A stretch of DNA of 46,381 bases from Cyanobacteria bacterium GSL.Bin1 (GTDB taxonomy: Bacteria > Cyanobacteriota > Cyanobacteriia > Cyanobacteriales > Rubidibacteraceae), in assembly GCA_009909085.1 (NCBI GenBank), contig JAAANX010000186.1:1-46381 (forward strand), given 5' to 3'. Both the position numbers and the translations under genes were made by a program. Position 1 is the first letter of the stretch; each line of letters opens with the position of its first letter. Shown in pieces: positions 19,126-29,277 of this stretch. The notes under the pieces are model-generated. The model was not told where the DNA came from. It did not search any database and saw only the letters and a list, made by a program, of their open reading frames with translations.

Positions 19126-21432
19126 GTGAGTCCATTACCGTCTGCTTCCTATTCTCGTCTTTATCTGCAACTGCAAGGGGTCGTCCAAGGGGTCGGCTTC
19201 CGTCCTTTTGTCTATCGTCTTGCGACAGAGTTAGCCCTTTGCGGTTGGGTCAACAATACGGTGAGTGGGGTGTTCATTGAAGTGGAAGGCAACGGTGAGA
19301 CGCTTAAAACCTTCCAAGAACGACTTTTAACCGACAAACCCTCCATTGCGCGCGTGGATGAGGTGAAGGCAACATGGCTGGATCCAATTGGGTACCAAGA
19401 ATTTGAAATTCGAGCGTCTCCCAGCACTGAGCGTGATCCGAAATCAGCAGGGGTGTTACCAGATTTAGCCACTTGTTCGGATTGTCTGGCAGAAATTTTT
19501 GATCCCAATCATCGTCGCTATCGCTATCCCTTTACGAACTGTACCCACTGCGGTCCCCGTTATACGATTATCCAGGGGTTACCTTATGATCGCGCTACGA
19601 CCACGATGCGACACTTCCAGATGTGTCCCGCCTGTCAAGCAGAATATGAAAATCCGCGCGATCGCCGCTTTCATGCCCAACCCAATGCTTGTCCCAATTG
19701 TGGTCCCCAGTTAACGTTTTGGGGACAAGAAAAAGTCGAGGGGGATGAAGCTTTAATTGCCACAGCAGAGGCATTACGACAAGGAAAGATTGTCGCGGTT
19801 AAAGGATTGGGTGGATTTCACCTGATGGTGGATGCCAGGAATGAGTCAGCGGTGTCTCAACTGCGACAACGGAAACAGCGTCCGACGAAACCCTTGGCAG
19901 TAATGTATCCCTCTCTGGAAAGCGTGAAAGACGATTGTCAGGTTTCAGACACCGAAGCTGAGATTTTACAATCTCCAGCAGCACCGATTGTCCTCCTCAC
20001 CCAAAAACCAACCACTAGGTCGATTGTGCCTTCTGTTGCCCCGAATAATCCGAATTTAGGGGTGATGCTTCCTTATACGCCCCTCCATCACCTCTTACTA
20101 ACAGAATTGCAGTTTCCGGTTGTGGCAACCAGTGGCAATCTTGCGAACGAACCGATTTGTACGGAGGAAACAGAAGCCAGAGAACGCTTAAAGGGCATTG
20201 CCGACTGCTTTTTAGTTCACAATCGCCCGATCGCGCGTCCAGTTGATGATTCTGTCGTTCGCATCATTTTAGATCAGCTAACTCTCTTACGACGGGCGCG
20301 GGGATATGCCCCCTTTTCTACTCGTTTAGCACTCCCCCATCGACAACCTTCATCCCCGATTCTGGCAGTGGGCGGACATCTCAAAAATACCATTGCCCTG
20401 TATCAAAACCAACAAGTGGTTCTCTCCCAACATATTGGGGATTTAGAGACAGCGCGATCGCGCCAAGCCTTCTCCGAAACTATGCAGAGTCTCGCGGATC
20501 TCTATGACTTTCAACCCAGCCAGATTACTTGTGATCGTCACCCAGATTATTACTCTAGTCAATATGCCCAACAACTCGCGACCGAGAAAGACCTTCCCCT
20601 AATGCCAGTACAGCATCATCTCGCCCATATTCTTGCTGGCATGGCCGAACATCGCCTTACACCGCCGGTTTTGGGGATTGCTTGGGATGGTACCGGATAT
20701 GGCTTAGATCGCTCAATTTGGGGGGGAGAATTTATTTTAGTCACGCCAGAAACTTGGCAACGGGTTGCCCACTGGCGGACATTTCGTTTACCCGGTGGCG
20801 AAAAAGCGATTAAGGAACCGCGCCGATCAGCATTAGGACTACTGTATGAAATATATGGGGAAGCAGCGGTTACAGGATTTGATTTTAGCCCGCAAGAGTT
20901 AACAATCCTACGCTCAATGTTGAAGCAAGGGTTGAATACACCCCGAACCTCAAGTGTGGGGCGACTCTTTGACGCGATCGCGGCACTTGTCGGGTTATCG
21001 CCAACGGTTAGTTTTGAGGGAGAAGCGGCGATGGCGCTGGAATTTGCAATCAATGGCAACCTGACCGAACAAACTTATCCATTTCAGTTGATCCCCGGTC
21101 GTGGGAAGCAACCAGATTGTCTAGACTGGGAACCCCTAGTCCGTGCCATTTTGAAGGATGTTCAAGCCAAGCGCCCCCTCAGTCTCATTGCTGCCCAGTT
21201 TCATAATACTCTGATTGCTGCCATTAGCGCGATCGCGCATCGGATTAATACCCCCACCATTGTTTTGACCGGGGGCTGTTTTCAAAATCAATATTTACTG
21301 GAAAAGGCAGTGCAAACCACACGAGTCGAAAACCTGCAACCTTACTGGTGTCAAACCCTGCCTCCAAACGATGGCGGAATCGCTTTCGGACAAGTTGTTG
21401 CTACTTTGTTAAAACTCTCTAACAAATTTTAG
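19126..21432 (+). CDS. hypF: Carbamoyltransferase HypF
   Basis: Makes the thiocarbamate on HypE that becomes the cyanide ligands of the NiFe-hydrogenase iron. Domains in order are acylphosphatase (GVVQGVGFRPFVYRLA, about 18-33), two C-X2-C-X18-C-X2-C zinc fingers (C117, C120, C139, C142 and C167, C170, C189, C192), a YrdC-like domain (about 205-385), and a Kae1-like transferase domain with HHLAHILAGMAEH, AWDGTGYGLD and TGGCFQN. At 768 aa it is full length. Start is GTG at 19126; no strong ribosome site is seen. First gene of the same-strand hyp/fermentation block, 243 bases before hypC. Confidence 0.97.
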   Translation: MSPLPSASYSRLYLQLQGVVQGVGFRPFVYRLATELALCGWVNNTVSGVFIEVEGNGETLKTFQERLLTDKPSIARVDEVKATWLDPIGYQEFEIRASPSTERDPKSAGVLPDLATCSDCLAEIFDPNHRRYRYPFTNCTHCGPRYTIIQGLPYDRATTTMRHFQMCPACQAEYENPRDRRFHAQPNACPNCGPQLTFWGQEKVEGDEALIATAEALRQGKIVAVKGLGGFHLMVDARNESAVSQLRQRKQRPTKPLAVMYPSLESVKDDCQVSDTEAEILQSPAAPIVLLTQKPTTRSIVPSVAPNNPNLGVMLPYTPLHHLLLTELQFPVVATSGNLANEPICTEETEARERLKGIADCFLVHNRPIARPVDDSVVRIILDQLTLLRRARGYAPFSTRLALPHRQPSSPILAVGGHLKNTIALYQNQQVVLSQHIGDLETARSRQAFSETMQSLADLYDFQPSQITCDRHPDYYSSQYAQQLATEKDLPLMPVQHHLAHILAGMAEHRLTPPVLGIAWDGTGYGLDRSIWGGEFILVTPETWQRVAHWRTFRLPGGEKAIKEPRRSALGLLYEIYGEAAVTGFDFSPQELTILRSMLKQGLNTPRTSSVGRLFDAIAALVGLSPTVSFEGEAAMALEFAINGNLTEQTYPFQLIPGRGKQPDCLDWEPLVRAILKDVQAKRPLSLIAAQFHNTLIAAISAIAHRINTPTIVLTGGCFQNQYLLEKAVQTTRVENLQPYWCQTLPPNDGGIAFGQVVATLLKLSNKF

Positions 21433-21675
21433 GCAGCGATTTAAGATCAATTTAGAGGCTAGTGATTCCTCGTTCGATCAAATTTAATGTTGTGACTTAT
21501 TTCCTAAAGTAAAGAAAATGTACTTTCTCTTTAAAAAAGTATAACCCAAGCCTTAATTACTGCAAGTAATTAGCAAGTAAAATTAAAACCATCTCTTGGC
21601 AACTTTATCATTGATTAATGAGTCAGACATGACGAATTAAATTGAACCGTAAACCTCTATACAAAAAAGGTAATT

Positions 21676-21909
21676 ATGTGCCTAGCTATACCAGGAAAAA
21701 TAATGAGTATAACCGGGGATGATCCCCTCTTAAAAGCTGCAAAAGTGAGCTTTAGCGGTGTCGCAAAAGAAGTCAGTCTGGCTTATGTCCCAGAGGCTGC
21801 AGTCGGCGATTATGTCGTCGTTCATGTGGGATTTGCCCTCAGCGTGATCGATGCAGAAGCTGCACAAAAAACCCTGGAAGATTTACAAGAATTAGAAGCA
21901 ATTCTTTAA
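21676..21909 (+). CDS. hypC: Hydrogenase maturation chaperone HypC/HupF
   Basis: Small chaperone that binds HypD and carries the Fe(CN)2CO unit to the hydrogenase large subunit. It starts with the diagnostic MCLAIPGKI, where C2 is the metal-binding Cys after Met removal. At 77 aa it has the normal size. ATG at 21676 follows AAAAAAGG. Sits between hypF and nifJ on the same strand. Confidence 0.96.
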   Translation: MCLAIPGKIMSITGDDPLLKAAKVSFSGVAKEVSLAYVPEAAVGDYVVVHVGFALSVIDAEAAQKTLEDLQELEAIL

Positions 21910-22248
21910 AAAGGGTTAAATCATTCCTCAAAATCAAATCTTCTATTAGAAAATAGGAGGTAGAAAAGTTGTTTCAGCGATGCAAATAAATACTGAGTCC
22001 TAAAAAACAACTTGCAAAATAAAAAAAACAAGGGTCGTGAGCTTGAAAGTCTAATCAATCACTAAAAGTCGTAACTTATTCCAGCAAGAAAGTGTTTTCG
22101 TTGTTTTAAGATAACTTCCTGAAAAATGACTTCAATCCTTGCCGAGGAAGGAGCAGATTTTAAGTTTTATTAAGAAAAAAGTGGTTGTGACAAAAACTTT
22201 CCAGCAGCGACGGTAACAGTCAAAAAAACGAGAGGAGGTTTTGTCATA
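21910..22248. other. Gene-free region between hypC and nifJ
   Basis: A 339-base AT-rich spacer that probably holds a nifJ promoter. A strong ribosome site AGGAGG at 22233-22238 lies 10 bases before the nifJ ATG. I see no clear terminator hairpin, riboswitch or operator. The spacing suggests nifJ can be transcribed independently of hypC. Confidence 0.45.
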
Positions 22249-25200
22249 ATGACTGCTCAAAAAACAGCAATGTTGGATGGAAACGAAGCCATTGCACGGG
22301 TGGCTTATCGCCTCAATGAGGTAATTGCCATCTATCCCATTACTCCCGCCTCTCCAATGGGAGAATGGCCGGATGCCTGGGCATCGCAAGGACAGCCCAA
22401 TTTATGGGGAACCGTGCCGTCGGTTGTGGAAATGCAAAGTGAAGGCGGGGCTGCCGGGGCAGTTCACGGATCATTGCAAACAGGGGCACTGACCACCACC
22501 TTTACCGCCTCCCAAGGCTTATTATTAATGATCCCCAATTTATATAAAATTGCTGGAGAGTTAAGTCGAGCAGTGATTCATGTAGCAGCGCGATCAGTGG
22601 CTGCGCAAGCCCTCTCGATTTTTGGAGAACACAGTGATGTCATGGCAGCACGGGGAACCGGGTTTGCTTTCTTATCCTCTGCGTCTGTACAAGAAGCCCA
22701 TGATTTAGCCCTGATTGCCCAAGCCGCAACCCTAAAAACACGAATCCCCTTTCTTCACTTCTGCGATGGGTTTCGCACTTCTCACGAAATTCAAAAAATA
22801 GAACTCCTCGAAAATGAAGATTTAGAGGCGTTCGTGGATAAAGCAGATATCTTTGATCATCGCCAACTCGCCCTCTCCCCTGATCACCCAGTTTTGCGGG
22901 GAACCGCCCAAAATCCCGATGTCTTTTTCCAAGCGCGAGAGAGTGTGAATTCCTTTTATAACGATTGTCCGGCTGTTGTGCAAGCGATGATGGACAAGTT
23001 TGGAGAACGAACGGGACGACAGTATCAACTGTATGAATATCATGGCGCCCCCGATGCTGAGCGCGTGGTCGTTTTAATGGGATCCGGGTGTGAAACCGCC
23101 CATGAAGCAGTGGATTATTTGACCGCCCAAGGGGAAAAAGTTGGGGTCTTAAAAGTGCGGTTGTATCGTCCGTGGGATGTGAATCGCTTTGTGGAAGCCC
23201 TGCCTGAAACCACCCGCGCGATCGCGGTATTAGACCGTACCAAAGAACCCGGTAGCAGTGGTGAACCCCTCTATTTAGATGTGGTCACCGCAGTGCAAGA
23301 AGCCTGGACCGGGACCCTACCCAAAGTCGTCGGCGGACGCTATGGCTTATCCTCAAAAGAGTTTACGCCCGCGATGGTGAAAGGGGTACTGGATAATCTC
23401 AGTCAAGACAAACCGAAAAATCACTTTACCATTGGTATTAACGATGACCTCACCCATACCTCCTTAACGTATGATCCAGAATTCTCCACAGAACCGGAAA
23501 CAGTCTCCCGTGCAGTATTCTATGGCTTAGGATCGGATGGAACCGTGGGGGCGAATAAGAACTCGATCAAAATTATTGGTAGCGAAACCGAAAATTACGC
23601 CCAAGGGTACTTTGTCTATGATTCTAAGAAATCGGGCGCCGTTACCGTCTCTCACTTACGCTTCGGTCCCGATCCGATTCGTTCCACCTATTTAATCGAT
23701 CAAGCGAACTTTGTCGGGTGTCATCAGTGGTCCTTCTTAGAAAAACTGGATGTACTGGAAGTGGCAGCCCAAGGGGCAACCTTCTTATTGAACAGTCCTT
23801 ATCCGCCCGATCAGGTGTGGGATCATTTGCCTTTGGAAGTGCAAGAAGAAATTGTTCGCAAAGGCTTAGAAGTTTACGCCATTGATGCGAACCGAGTTGC
23901 CCGCGAAAGCGGCATGGGCGGACGGATTAATACCGTCATGCAAACGTGTTTCTTTGCCCTGTCTGGGGTGTTACCCCGAGACGAAGGGATTGCCCAAATC
24001 AAACGCGCGATCGAGAAGACTTATGGGAAGAAAGGAACTGAGATTGTGCAGATGAATCTCTCGGCGGTGGATAATACGCTCGATAACCTGTACCGCATTG
24101 ATGTCCAGACCGTTAACAGTCCCACTCATCGTCAACCGCCTGTCCCAGAAACAGCACCCCCCTTCGTACAGGATGTGTTAGGAAAAATGATCGCCCGCCA
24201 AGGGGATGAACTTCCGGTGAGTGCTTTACCCTGCGATGGCACCTATCCCACTGGAACCGCCAAATGGGAAAAACGAGGGGTCGCTCAAGAAATCCCGGTT
24301 TGGGACCCGGATGTTTGTGTCCAATGTGGCAAGTGCATCATGGTTTGTCCCCATGCGGTAATTCGGGGGAAAGTCTATGACGAAGGCGAGTTAGGGAATG
24401 CACCCAGTGAGTTTAAGTTTACTGACATTAAAGACAAAGCCTTCCAAGGACAGAAATTTACGATTCAAGTGTCGCCAGAAGATTGCACCGGTTGCGCCGT
24501 TTGTGTGGATGTTTGTCCGGCAAAAGATAAAACCCAGCCCTCACGGAAAGCCATTAATATGGCAGAACGGTTGCCAATACGGGATCAGGAACAGGAAAAT
24601 TGGGACTTCTTCTTGAATTTGCCGAATCCTGACCGCAAACAGTTAAATGTGGAACGGATGCGCCAACAGCAATGGCAAGAACCCCTCTTTGAATTCTCGG
24701 GTGCTTGTGCCGGTTGTGGAGAAACGCCTTATGTGAAATTGGCGAGTCAACTGTTCGGGGATCGGATGGTGGTTGCCAATGCCACAGGTTGTTCTTCCAT
24801 CTACGGCGGAAACTTACCGACGACCCCTTGGACACAAAACGCAGACGGGCGAGGTCCCGCCTGGTCCAATAGTCTGTTTGAAGATAATGCGGAATTTGGT
24901 TTTGGTTTCCGGATCTCCATTGATAAACAAGCCGATTTTGCCAAAGAACTCCTGAAAAAACTAGCTGCGGAGATCGGGGAAAACCTGGTTGAGGGGATTC
25001 TGAACCAAGAACAACGCTCAGAAGCCGATATTTGGGAACAACGGGAACGGGTTGACCAATTGAAAGAAAAACTGGCAAATCTCGATTCCCCAGAGGCAAA
25101 ACAACTGTTAAACCTGGCTGATTATCTGGTGAAAAAATCTGTCTGGATTGTTGGCGGTGACGGTTGGGCGTATGATATTGGCTTTGGCGGATTAGATCAT

Positions 25201-25791
25201 GTCCTTGCCAGTGGTCGCGATGTGAATATTCTTGTTTTGGATACAGAAGTGTATTCCAATACGGGTGGACAAGCCTCGAAAGCAACGCCTCGCGCTGCTG
25301 TTGCCAAATTTGCTGCCGGTGGGAAGCCCACATCGAAGAAAGATTTGGGCGCGATCGCGATGACCTATGGCAATGTCTATGTCGGCAGCGTCGCGATGGG
25401 CGCACGGGATGAACACACCCTAAAAGTCTTTTTAGAAGCGGAAGCCTATCCCGGTCCTTCGTTAATTCTGGCGTACTCCCACTGCATTGCTCATGGCATC
25501 AATATGAAAACCGCCATGAGTCATCAAAAAGACTTGGTGGACAGTGGTCGCTGGTTACTGTATCGCTATCACCCAGAACTGAAAGCACAGGGACAAAATC
25601 CGTTGCACATGGATTCGCGAACCCCGAAAAAACCGGTGAGCCAGTCCATGTATAAAGAAAATCGCTTCCAAATGCTGACGAAAACTAATCCCGAAGCAGC
25701 GAAACAGTTACTGCAAGAAGCCCAAGAAGATGCCGAAGCCCGTTGGCAACGGTATCAGCAGCTTGCTTCTCAAGGTAGCAGTGAGCAGTAA
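22249..25791 (+). CDS. nifJ: Pyruvate:ferredoxin/flavodoxin oxidoreductase
   Basis: Oxidises pyruvate to acetyl-CoA and CO2 while reducing ferredoxin or flavodoxin. Single-chain enzyme of 1180 aa. It has the N-terminal pyrimidine-binding domain (YPITPASPMGEWPDAW near residue 26), two 4Fe-4S motifs CVQCGKCIMVC (690-700) and CTGCAVCVDVC (746-756), the third-cluster region ACAGCGETPY, and a thiamine diphosphate site GGDGWAYDIGFGG (from 969) with the SNTGGQASKATPRA block. Full length. Strong ribosome site. Followed by the DHODH-like gene and pfk, an order also found in Synechocystis as far as I recall. Surrounding hyp genes suggest a role in fermentative electron flow to hydrogenase. Confidence 0.97.
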   Translation: MTAQKTAMLDGNEAIARVAYRLNEVIAIYPITPASPMGEWPDAWASQGQPNLWGTVPSVVEMQSEGGAAGAVHGSLQTGALTTTFTASQGLLLMIPNLYKIAGELSRAVIHVAARSVAAQALSIFGEHSDVMAARGTGFAFLSSASVQEAHDLALIAQAATLKTRIPFLHFCDGFRTSHEIQKIELLENEDLEAFVDKADIFDHRQLALSPDHPVLRGTAQNPDVFFQARESVNSFYNDCPAVVQAMMDKFGERTGRQYQLYEYHGAPDAERVVVLMGSGCETAHEAVDYLTAQGEKVGVLKVRLYRPWDVNRFVEALPETTRAIAVLDRTKEPGSSGEPLYLDVVTAVQEAWTGTLPKVVGGRYGLSSKEFTPAMVKGVLDNLSQDKPKNHFTIGINDDLTHTSLTYDPEFSTEPETVSRAVFYGLGSDGTVGANKNSIKIIGSETENYAQGYFVYDSKKSGAVTVSHLRFGPDPIRSTYLIDQANFVGCHQWSFLEKLDVLEVAAQGATFLLNSPYPPDQVWDHLPLEVQEEIVRKGLEVYAIDANRVARESGMGGRINTVMQTCFFALSGVLPRDEGIAQIKRAIEKTYGKKGTEIVQMNLSAVDNTLDNLYRIDVQTVNSPTHRQPPVPETAPPFVQDVLGKMIARQGDELPVSALPCDGTYPTGTAKWEKRGVAQEIPVWDPDVCVQCGKCIMVCPHAVIRGKVYDEGELGNAPSEFKFTDIKDKAFQGQKFTIQVSPEDCTGCAVCVDVCPAKDKTQPSRKAINMAERLPIRDQEQENWDFFLNLPNPDRKQLNVERMRQQQWQEPLFEFSGACAGCGETPYVKLASQLFGDRMVVANATGCSSIYGGNLPTTPWTQNADGRGPAWSNSLFEDNAEFGFGFRISIDKQADFAKELLKKLAAEIGENLVEGILNQEQRSEADIWEQRERVDQLKEKLANLDSPEAKQLLNLADYLVKKSVWIVGGDGWAYDIGFGGLDHVLASGRDVNILVLDTEVYSNTGGQASKATPRAAVAKFAAGGKPTSKKDLGAIAMTYGNVYVGSVAMGARDEHTLKVFLEAEAYPGPSLILAYSHCIAHGINMKTAMSHQKDLVDSGRWLLYRYHPELKAQGQNPLHMDSRTPKKPVSQSMYKENRFQMLTKTNPEAAKQLLQEAQEDAEARWQRYQQLASQGSSEQ

Positions 25792-25812
25792 TCTAACTCA
25801 GTTAAAGGGGTA

Positions 25813-25839
25813 GAACTTTCACCCTGATCGGTGAAGTTC
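25813..25839 (+). terminator. Imperfect hairpin after nifJ
   Basis: GAACTTTCACC (25813-25823) pairs with GGTGAAGTTC (25830-25839) around CTGATC with one bulged T. It starts 21 bases after the nifJ stop. There is no U tract, so it may be an mRNA 3' stabiliser and not an intrinsic terminator. Confidence 0.35.
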
Positions 25840-25947
25840 GGAAGAGAGAGTGAGGGGGAGACAAGCAGAATCTTTGATTTCCTCTTCCCTATCCCCCAAT
25901 CCCCTTTTCCAAATGATGAATGACCAATGACGAATAACTAACGAACC

Positions 25948-26991
25948 ATGGATCTAACAACTAATTATCTCGGACTTGAGCTGCGATCGCCGCTGATTTC
26001 TGCGGCGGCAGCCCCCTTATCAGAAGATCTCGACAACATTAAACGCCTTGCTGATGCCGGGGCGGGTGCCATTGTCCTTCATTCTCTCTTTGAAGAACAA
26101 TTGATGCGAGAGAAATTTGAATTGCATCATCACCTGGAATACGGAACCGAAAGTTTTGCCGAAGCATTAACCTATTTCCCCGAACCCGATGAATTTCATG
26201 TGGGACCGGAACTCTATCTTGAACATATTGCCAGCGCCAAAGCAGCGACCGGGTTACCGATTATTGCCAGTCTCAATGGCTATTCTCGCGGCGGCTGGGT
26301 TGAATATGCCCGACGGATGGAGGAAGCGGGGGCGAGCGCGATCGAGCTGAATGTTTACTTTGTTCCCACCGACTTTAACTTTTCTGCCAGTGACACAGAA
26401 CAAATCTATCTGGATATTCTCCAAGATGTCAAAGCAGAGGTCAATATTCCCATTGCGATGAAACTCAGCCCGTTCTTTACCAACATGGCTTATATGGCAA
26501 AACGTTGCGCCGAAAGTGGAGCCAATGGTTTAGTATTATTCAATCGCTTTTTGCAACCTGAAATCAGCCCCGAAGAATTAGAAGTGCAACCGCAAGTGCA
26601 TCTTAGCCATTCGGCTGATGCCCTCTTGGCAGTCCGTTGGATTGCCATTCTCTACGGTCGCATTGGTACTGATTTTGCGGCTACTGGTGGTATTCATACA
26701 GGGCGCGATGTGATTAAAGCACTGATGGCAGGGGCAAAAACCACCCAAATTTGTTCAGCGCTCTTACGGCATGGTATTGACTACCTTCGAGACATGGAAC
26801 GTCAACTCCAACATTGGATGACGGAGCACGAATATGCCTCTGTAAAAGAAATGCAGGGCACGATGTCTCAGTTCTATTGTGCTGATGAATCAGCTTACGA
26901 ACGAGCGCAGTATATGCGGTTACTTCAAGAAACGCAGCCCTTGTGGCATCCTGTTTCCACTACAGCAACATTATCTTCATCCCAATCATAA
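25948..26991 (+). CDS. Dihydroorotate dehydrogenase-like flavoprotein
   Basis: FMN-binding TIM-barrel protein of the class 1 DHODH-like group (347 aa). It begins MDLTTNYLGLELRSPLISAAAAP, and has GLPIIASLNG, ASAIELNVY, PIAMKLSPFF and TDFAATGGIHTGRDVIKALMAGA, the last being the phosphate-binding end of the barrel. Cyanobacteria use a separate PyrD for pyrimidines; this paralogue is repeatedly found beside nifJ, so a role in electron transfer or pyruvate metabolism is suspected but unproven. It lies 13 bases before pfk, so the two are almost certainly cotranscribed. Confidence 0.88.
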   Translation: MDLTTNYLGLELRSPLISAAAAPLSEDLDNIKRLADAGAGAIVLHSLFEEQLMREKFELHHHLEYGTESFAEALTYFPEPDEFHVGPELYLEHIASAKAATGLPIIASLNGYSRGGWVEYARRMEEAGASAIELNVYFVPTDFNFSASDTEQIYLDILQDVKAEVNIPIAMKLSPFFTNMAYMAKRCAESGANGLVLFNRFLQPEISPEELEVQPQVHLSHSADALLAVRWIAILYGRIGTDFAATGGIHTGRDVIKALMAGAKTTQICSALLRHGIDYLRDMERQLQHWMTEHEYASVKEMQGTMSQFYCADESAYERAQYMRLLQETQPLWHPVSTTATLSSSQS

Positions 26992-27003
26992 GCGAGGCCT
27001 ATC

Positions 27004-28077
27004 ATGGGAAAAAAACGAATTGGTATTTTAACCAGCGGGGGAGACTGTCCCGGATTAAACTGTGCCATCCGCGCCGTTCTCAGTCACGCCACTCTCACTT
27101 ATGATTACGAAGTCTTAGGGATTCCTTATGCCACAGAAGGCTTACGGGAACGCAAAGCGATTTCTTTTCCCTCCTATTGTGTGAGTTATCTCCACGGAAT
27201 TGATCCATTGCTCTGCGTTGGCGGCACCATTCTGGGCAGTATTAACAAAGGGGATGATGAAACCCTCGCTTCTGCTGATGAAATTATTGGGGGTTACAAA
27301 GATTTAGGCTTAGATGCCCTAATTGCCATTGGCGGAGATGGCAGTATGGCTATCTTGCGGGAATTAGCCCGTAAGGGAGACTGGAATTTAGTGGTCATTC
27401 CAAAGACCATTGATAATGATGTTGCCATGGCCGGTCAGTCTTTAGGCTTTAATAGTGCGGTGAGTACCGTTACTGAATCTTTAGAACGTCTTAGTTTTAC
27501 CGCAGCCAGCCACGATCGCGCTCTCGTCATCGAAGTCATGGGACGCACCGCAGGACATCTGGCTCTTAATTCTGGCATTGCCGGCGGGGCTGATATTATC
27601 CTCATCCCTGAGATTCCCTATTCCATCGCCAGTATGGTGCGGCATATTGATCGGTTGCGAGAAGAACAGGAACGACGGTTTGCGATTATTGTTGTTGCCG
27701 AAGGAGTGCAAAATCCCGTTGATATTCCCCTAGAAGCGAATGAAAATTGTGCCATTAGCATTTCTCAACAGATTGCCCAACAAATCTCAAAATATACAAA
27801 AGGTAATGTTGATAGTCGGGTGACAGTACTGGGTCATGTCCAACGCGGTGGACTGCCTTCGGCTCTTGACAGTATTATCGGGGCAACCTTAGGGAAAACT
27901 GCCGTTGATTTGGTTGCTCAAGAAAAATACGATCAAATGGTGGCTTGGCGCGATGGCGAAACAGTTGGCATTCCCTTGCAAGAGGTAGTAGATAACAGCC
28001 CGATCCTGGTTGACCCCAACTGTAACTTAGTGCAAACGGCTCGGGCGCTAGGCACGTATGTGGGAGAAATAACGTGA
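27004..28077 (+). CDS. pfkA: 6-phosphofructokinase
   Basis: Phosphorylates fructose 6-phosphate to fructose 1,6-bisphosphate in glycolysis. The N-terminal nucleotide site is [13 protein letters not shown] (7-19), followed by IGGDGS (109-114), the catalytic loop PKTIDND (133-139) and [14 protein letters not shown]113 favours a nucleoside triphosphate donor, while K134 is the residue usual in PPi-dependent enzymes; this mixed combination is known in group III PFKs. At 357 aa it has normal length. Its stop overlaps the hypD start (GTGA), so the two are translationally coupled, tying sugar breakdown to hydrogenase maturation. Confidence 0.93.
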   Translation: MGKKRIGILTSGGDCPGLNCAIRAVLSHATLTYDYEVLGIPYATEGLRERKAISFPSYCVSYLHGIDPLLCVGGTILGSINKGDDETLASADEIIGGYKDLGLDALIAIGGDGSMAILRELARKGDWNLVVIPKTIDNDVAMAGQSLGFNSAVSTVTESLERLSFTAASHDRALVIEVMGRTAGHLALNSGIAGGADIILIPEIPYSIASMVRHIDRLREEQERRFAIIVVAEGVQNPVDIPLEANENCAISISQQIAQQISKYTKGNVDSRVTVLGHVQRGGLPSALDSIIGATLGKTAVDLVAQEKYDQMVAWRDGETVGIPLQEVVDNSPILVDPNCNLVQTARALGTYVGEIT

Positions 28078-29162
28078 AGTACGTTAGCGAATATCGTAAT
28101 CCAACTCTGGCTCAAGCTTGTGCGGACGCGATCGCGCAAACAGTCACGCAACCGTGGACCCTGATGGAAATTTGTGGGGGACAAACCCATGCCATCGTTA
28201 AATACGGGCTGAATCAGCTCTTACCGCCGGAGGTAACGCTGATTCATGGTCCGGGCTGTCCAGTGTGTGTGACACCAATGCATCTGATTGATCGTGCGAT
28301 CGCGCTGGCGGCTCTACCTGAAGTGATTTTCTGCTCCTTTGGCGATATGTTGCGAGTGCCGGGGAGTGAAAAAGACCTCTTTTGGATCAAAAGTCAAGGA
28401 GGAGATGTTCGCATTGTGTATTCCCCCATGGAAGCGGTTGCCCTAGCCAGAGAGAACCCAGATCGGGAGGTGGTTTTTTTCGCGATCGGATTTGAAACCA
28501 CCGCCCCAGCGACGGCAATGGCGGTTTATCAAGCCCAGCAAGAAAACTTACAAAATTTCTCTTTGTTAGTGTCTCATGTCCTTGTTCCCCCGGCGATGGA
28601 GGCGATTTTATCCGCCCCCGATTGTCGGGTGCAAGGCTTTCTGGCTGCGGGTCATGTGTGTACCGTCATGGGGTATCACGAATACAGTGCGATCGCGTCT
28701 CGGTACAAAATCCCCATTGTCGTGACGGGGTTTGAGCCTGTGGATATTTTGCAAGGAATTTACCTGTGTATTCAACAACTGGAAAGCGGGCGCTATGAAG
28801 TAGAAAATCAATATCTGCGTTCCGTTTCCTACCAAGGGAATGATCGCGCTCAAAAACTCATCCAAGATATTTTTGAAATTGTCCCCCGTCAGTGGCGGGG
28901 TATTGGTGCCATTCCCCAAAGTGGTCTGGCGCTAAAAAGCAAATATGCCGCGTTTGATGCGGAACAGAAATTCCAAAATCAGCTTGATCTTCCCACTTCT
29001 ACTCCAGAAACGGAATGTATCAGTGGGGAAATTATGCGCGGGCAGAAAAAACCCCTCGATTGTCCCGCCTTTGGTATCCGTTGCACCCCTGAATCTCCCC
29101 TCGGTGCGCCCATGGTCTCCTCAGAAGGCGCTTGTGCTGCTTACTATCTGTATCAGAAATAA
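28074..29162 (+). CDS. hypD: Hydrogenase maturation protein HypD
   Basis: Iron-sulfur scaffold on which, with HypC, the Fe(CN)2CO unit is assembled. Conserved motifs are CGGQTH (C34-H39), [11 protein letters not shown] (C62, C65), [10 protein letters not shown] and [22 protein letters not shown] near the C-terminus, providing 4Fe-4S and thiol ligands. Full length at 362 aa. The GTG start overlaps the pfk stop by four bases. hypE follows after 115 bases. Confidence 0.97.
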   Translation: MKYVSEYRNPTLAQACADAIAQTVTQPWTLMEICGGQTHAIVKYGLNQLLPPEVTLIHGPGCPVCVTPMHLIDRAIALAALPEVIFCSFGDMLRVPGSEKDLFWIKSQGGDVRIVYSPMEAVALARENPDREVVFFAIGFETTAPATAMAVYQAQQENLQNFSLLVSHVLVPPAMEAILSAPDCRVQGFLAAGHVCTVMGYHEYSAIASRYKIPIVVTGFEPVDILQGIYLCIQQLESGRYEVENQYLRSVSYQGNDRAQKLIQDIFEIVPRQWRGIGAIPQSGLALKSKYAAFDAEQKFQNQLDLPTSTPETECISGEIMRGQKKPLDCPAFGIRCTPESPLGAPMVSSEGACAAYYLYQK

Positions 29163-29204
29163 TCAACATCTTATATAGAATTGATTGGGGAGATGAGCCT
29201 GTTT

Positions 29205-29235
29205 TACCCTGAGCTTGTCGAAGAGTCGAAGCATG
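29205..29235. repeat. Possible dispersed palindromic repeat
   Basis: The spacer between hypD and hypE contains CCCTGAGCTTGTCGAAGAG, matching a core (CCCTGAGCTTGTCGAAGGG) that I recall as widespread in bacterial intergenic regions. Only this copy is seen here; the assignment rests on memory of the core sequence, not on copies in the window. Confidence 0.35.
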
Positions 29236-29277
29236 GAACGTCTCTACATTATTGATTGCTGTTAATTATTAATTCTT

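Noticed and set aside
21649-21662. Perfect GTA-N8-TAC box upstream of hypC
   Set aside because: It ends 13 bases before the hypC ATG, where no promoter could fit; about ten such matches are expected by chance in the window.
24554-25405. 283-codon open frame opposite nifJ
   Set aside because: It is the antisense of conserved nifJ coding sequence, with a basic, low-quality product and no family resemblance.
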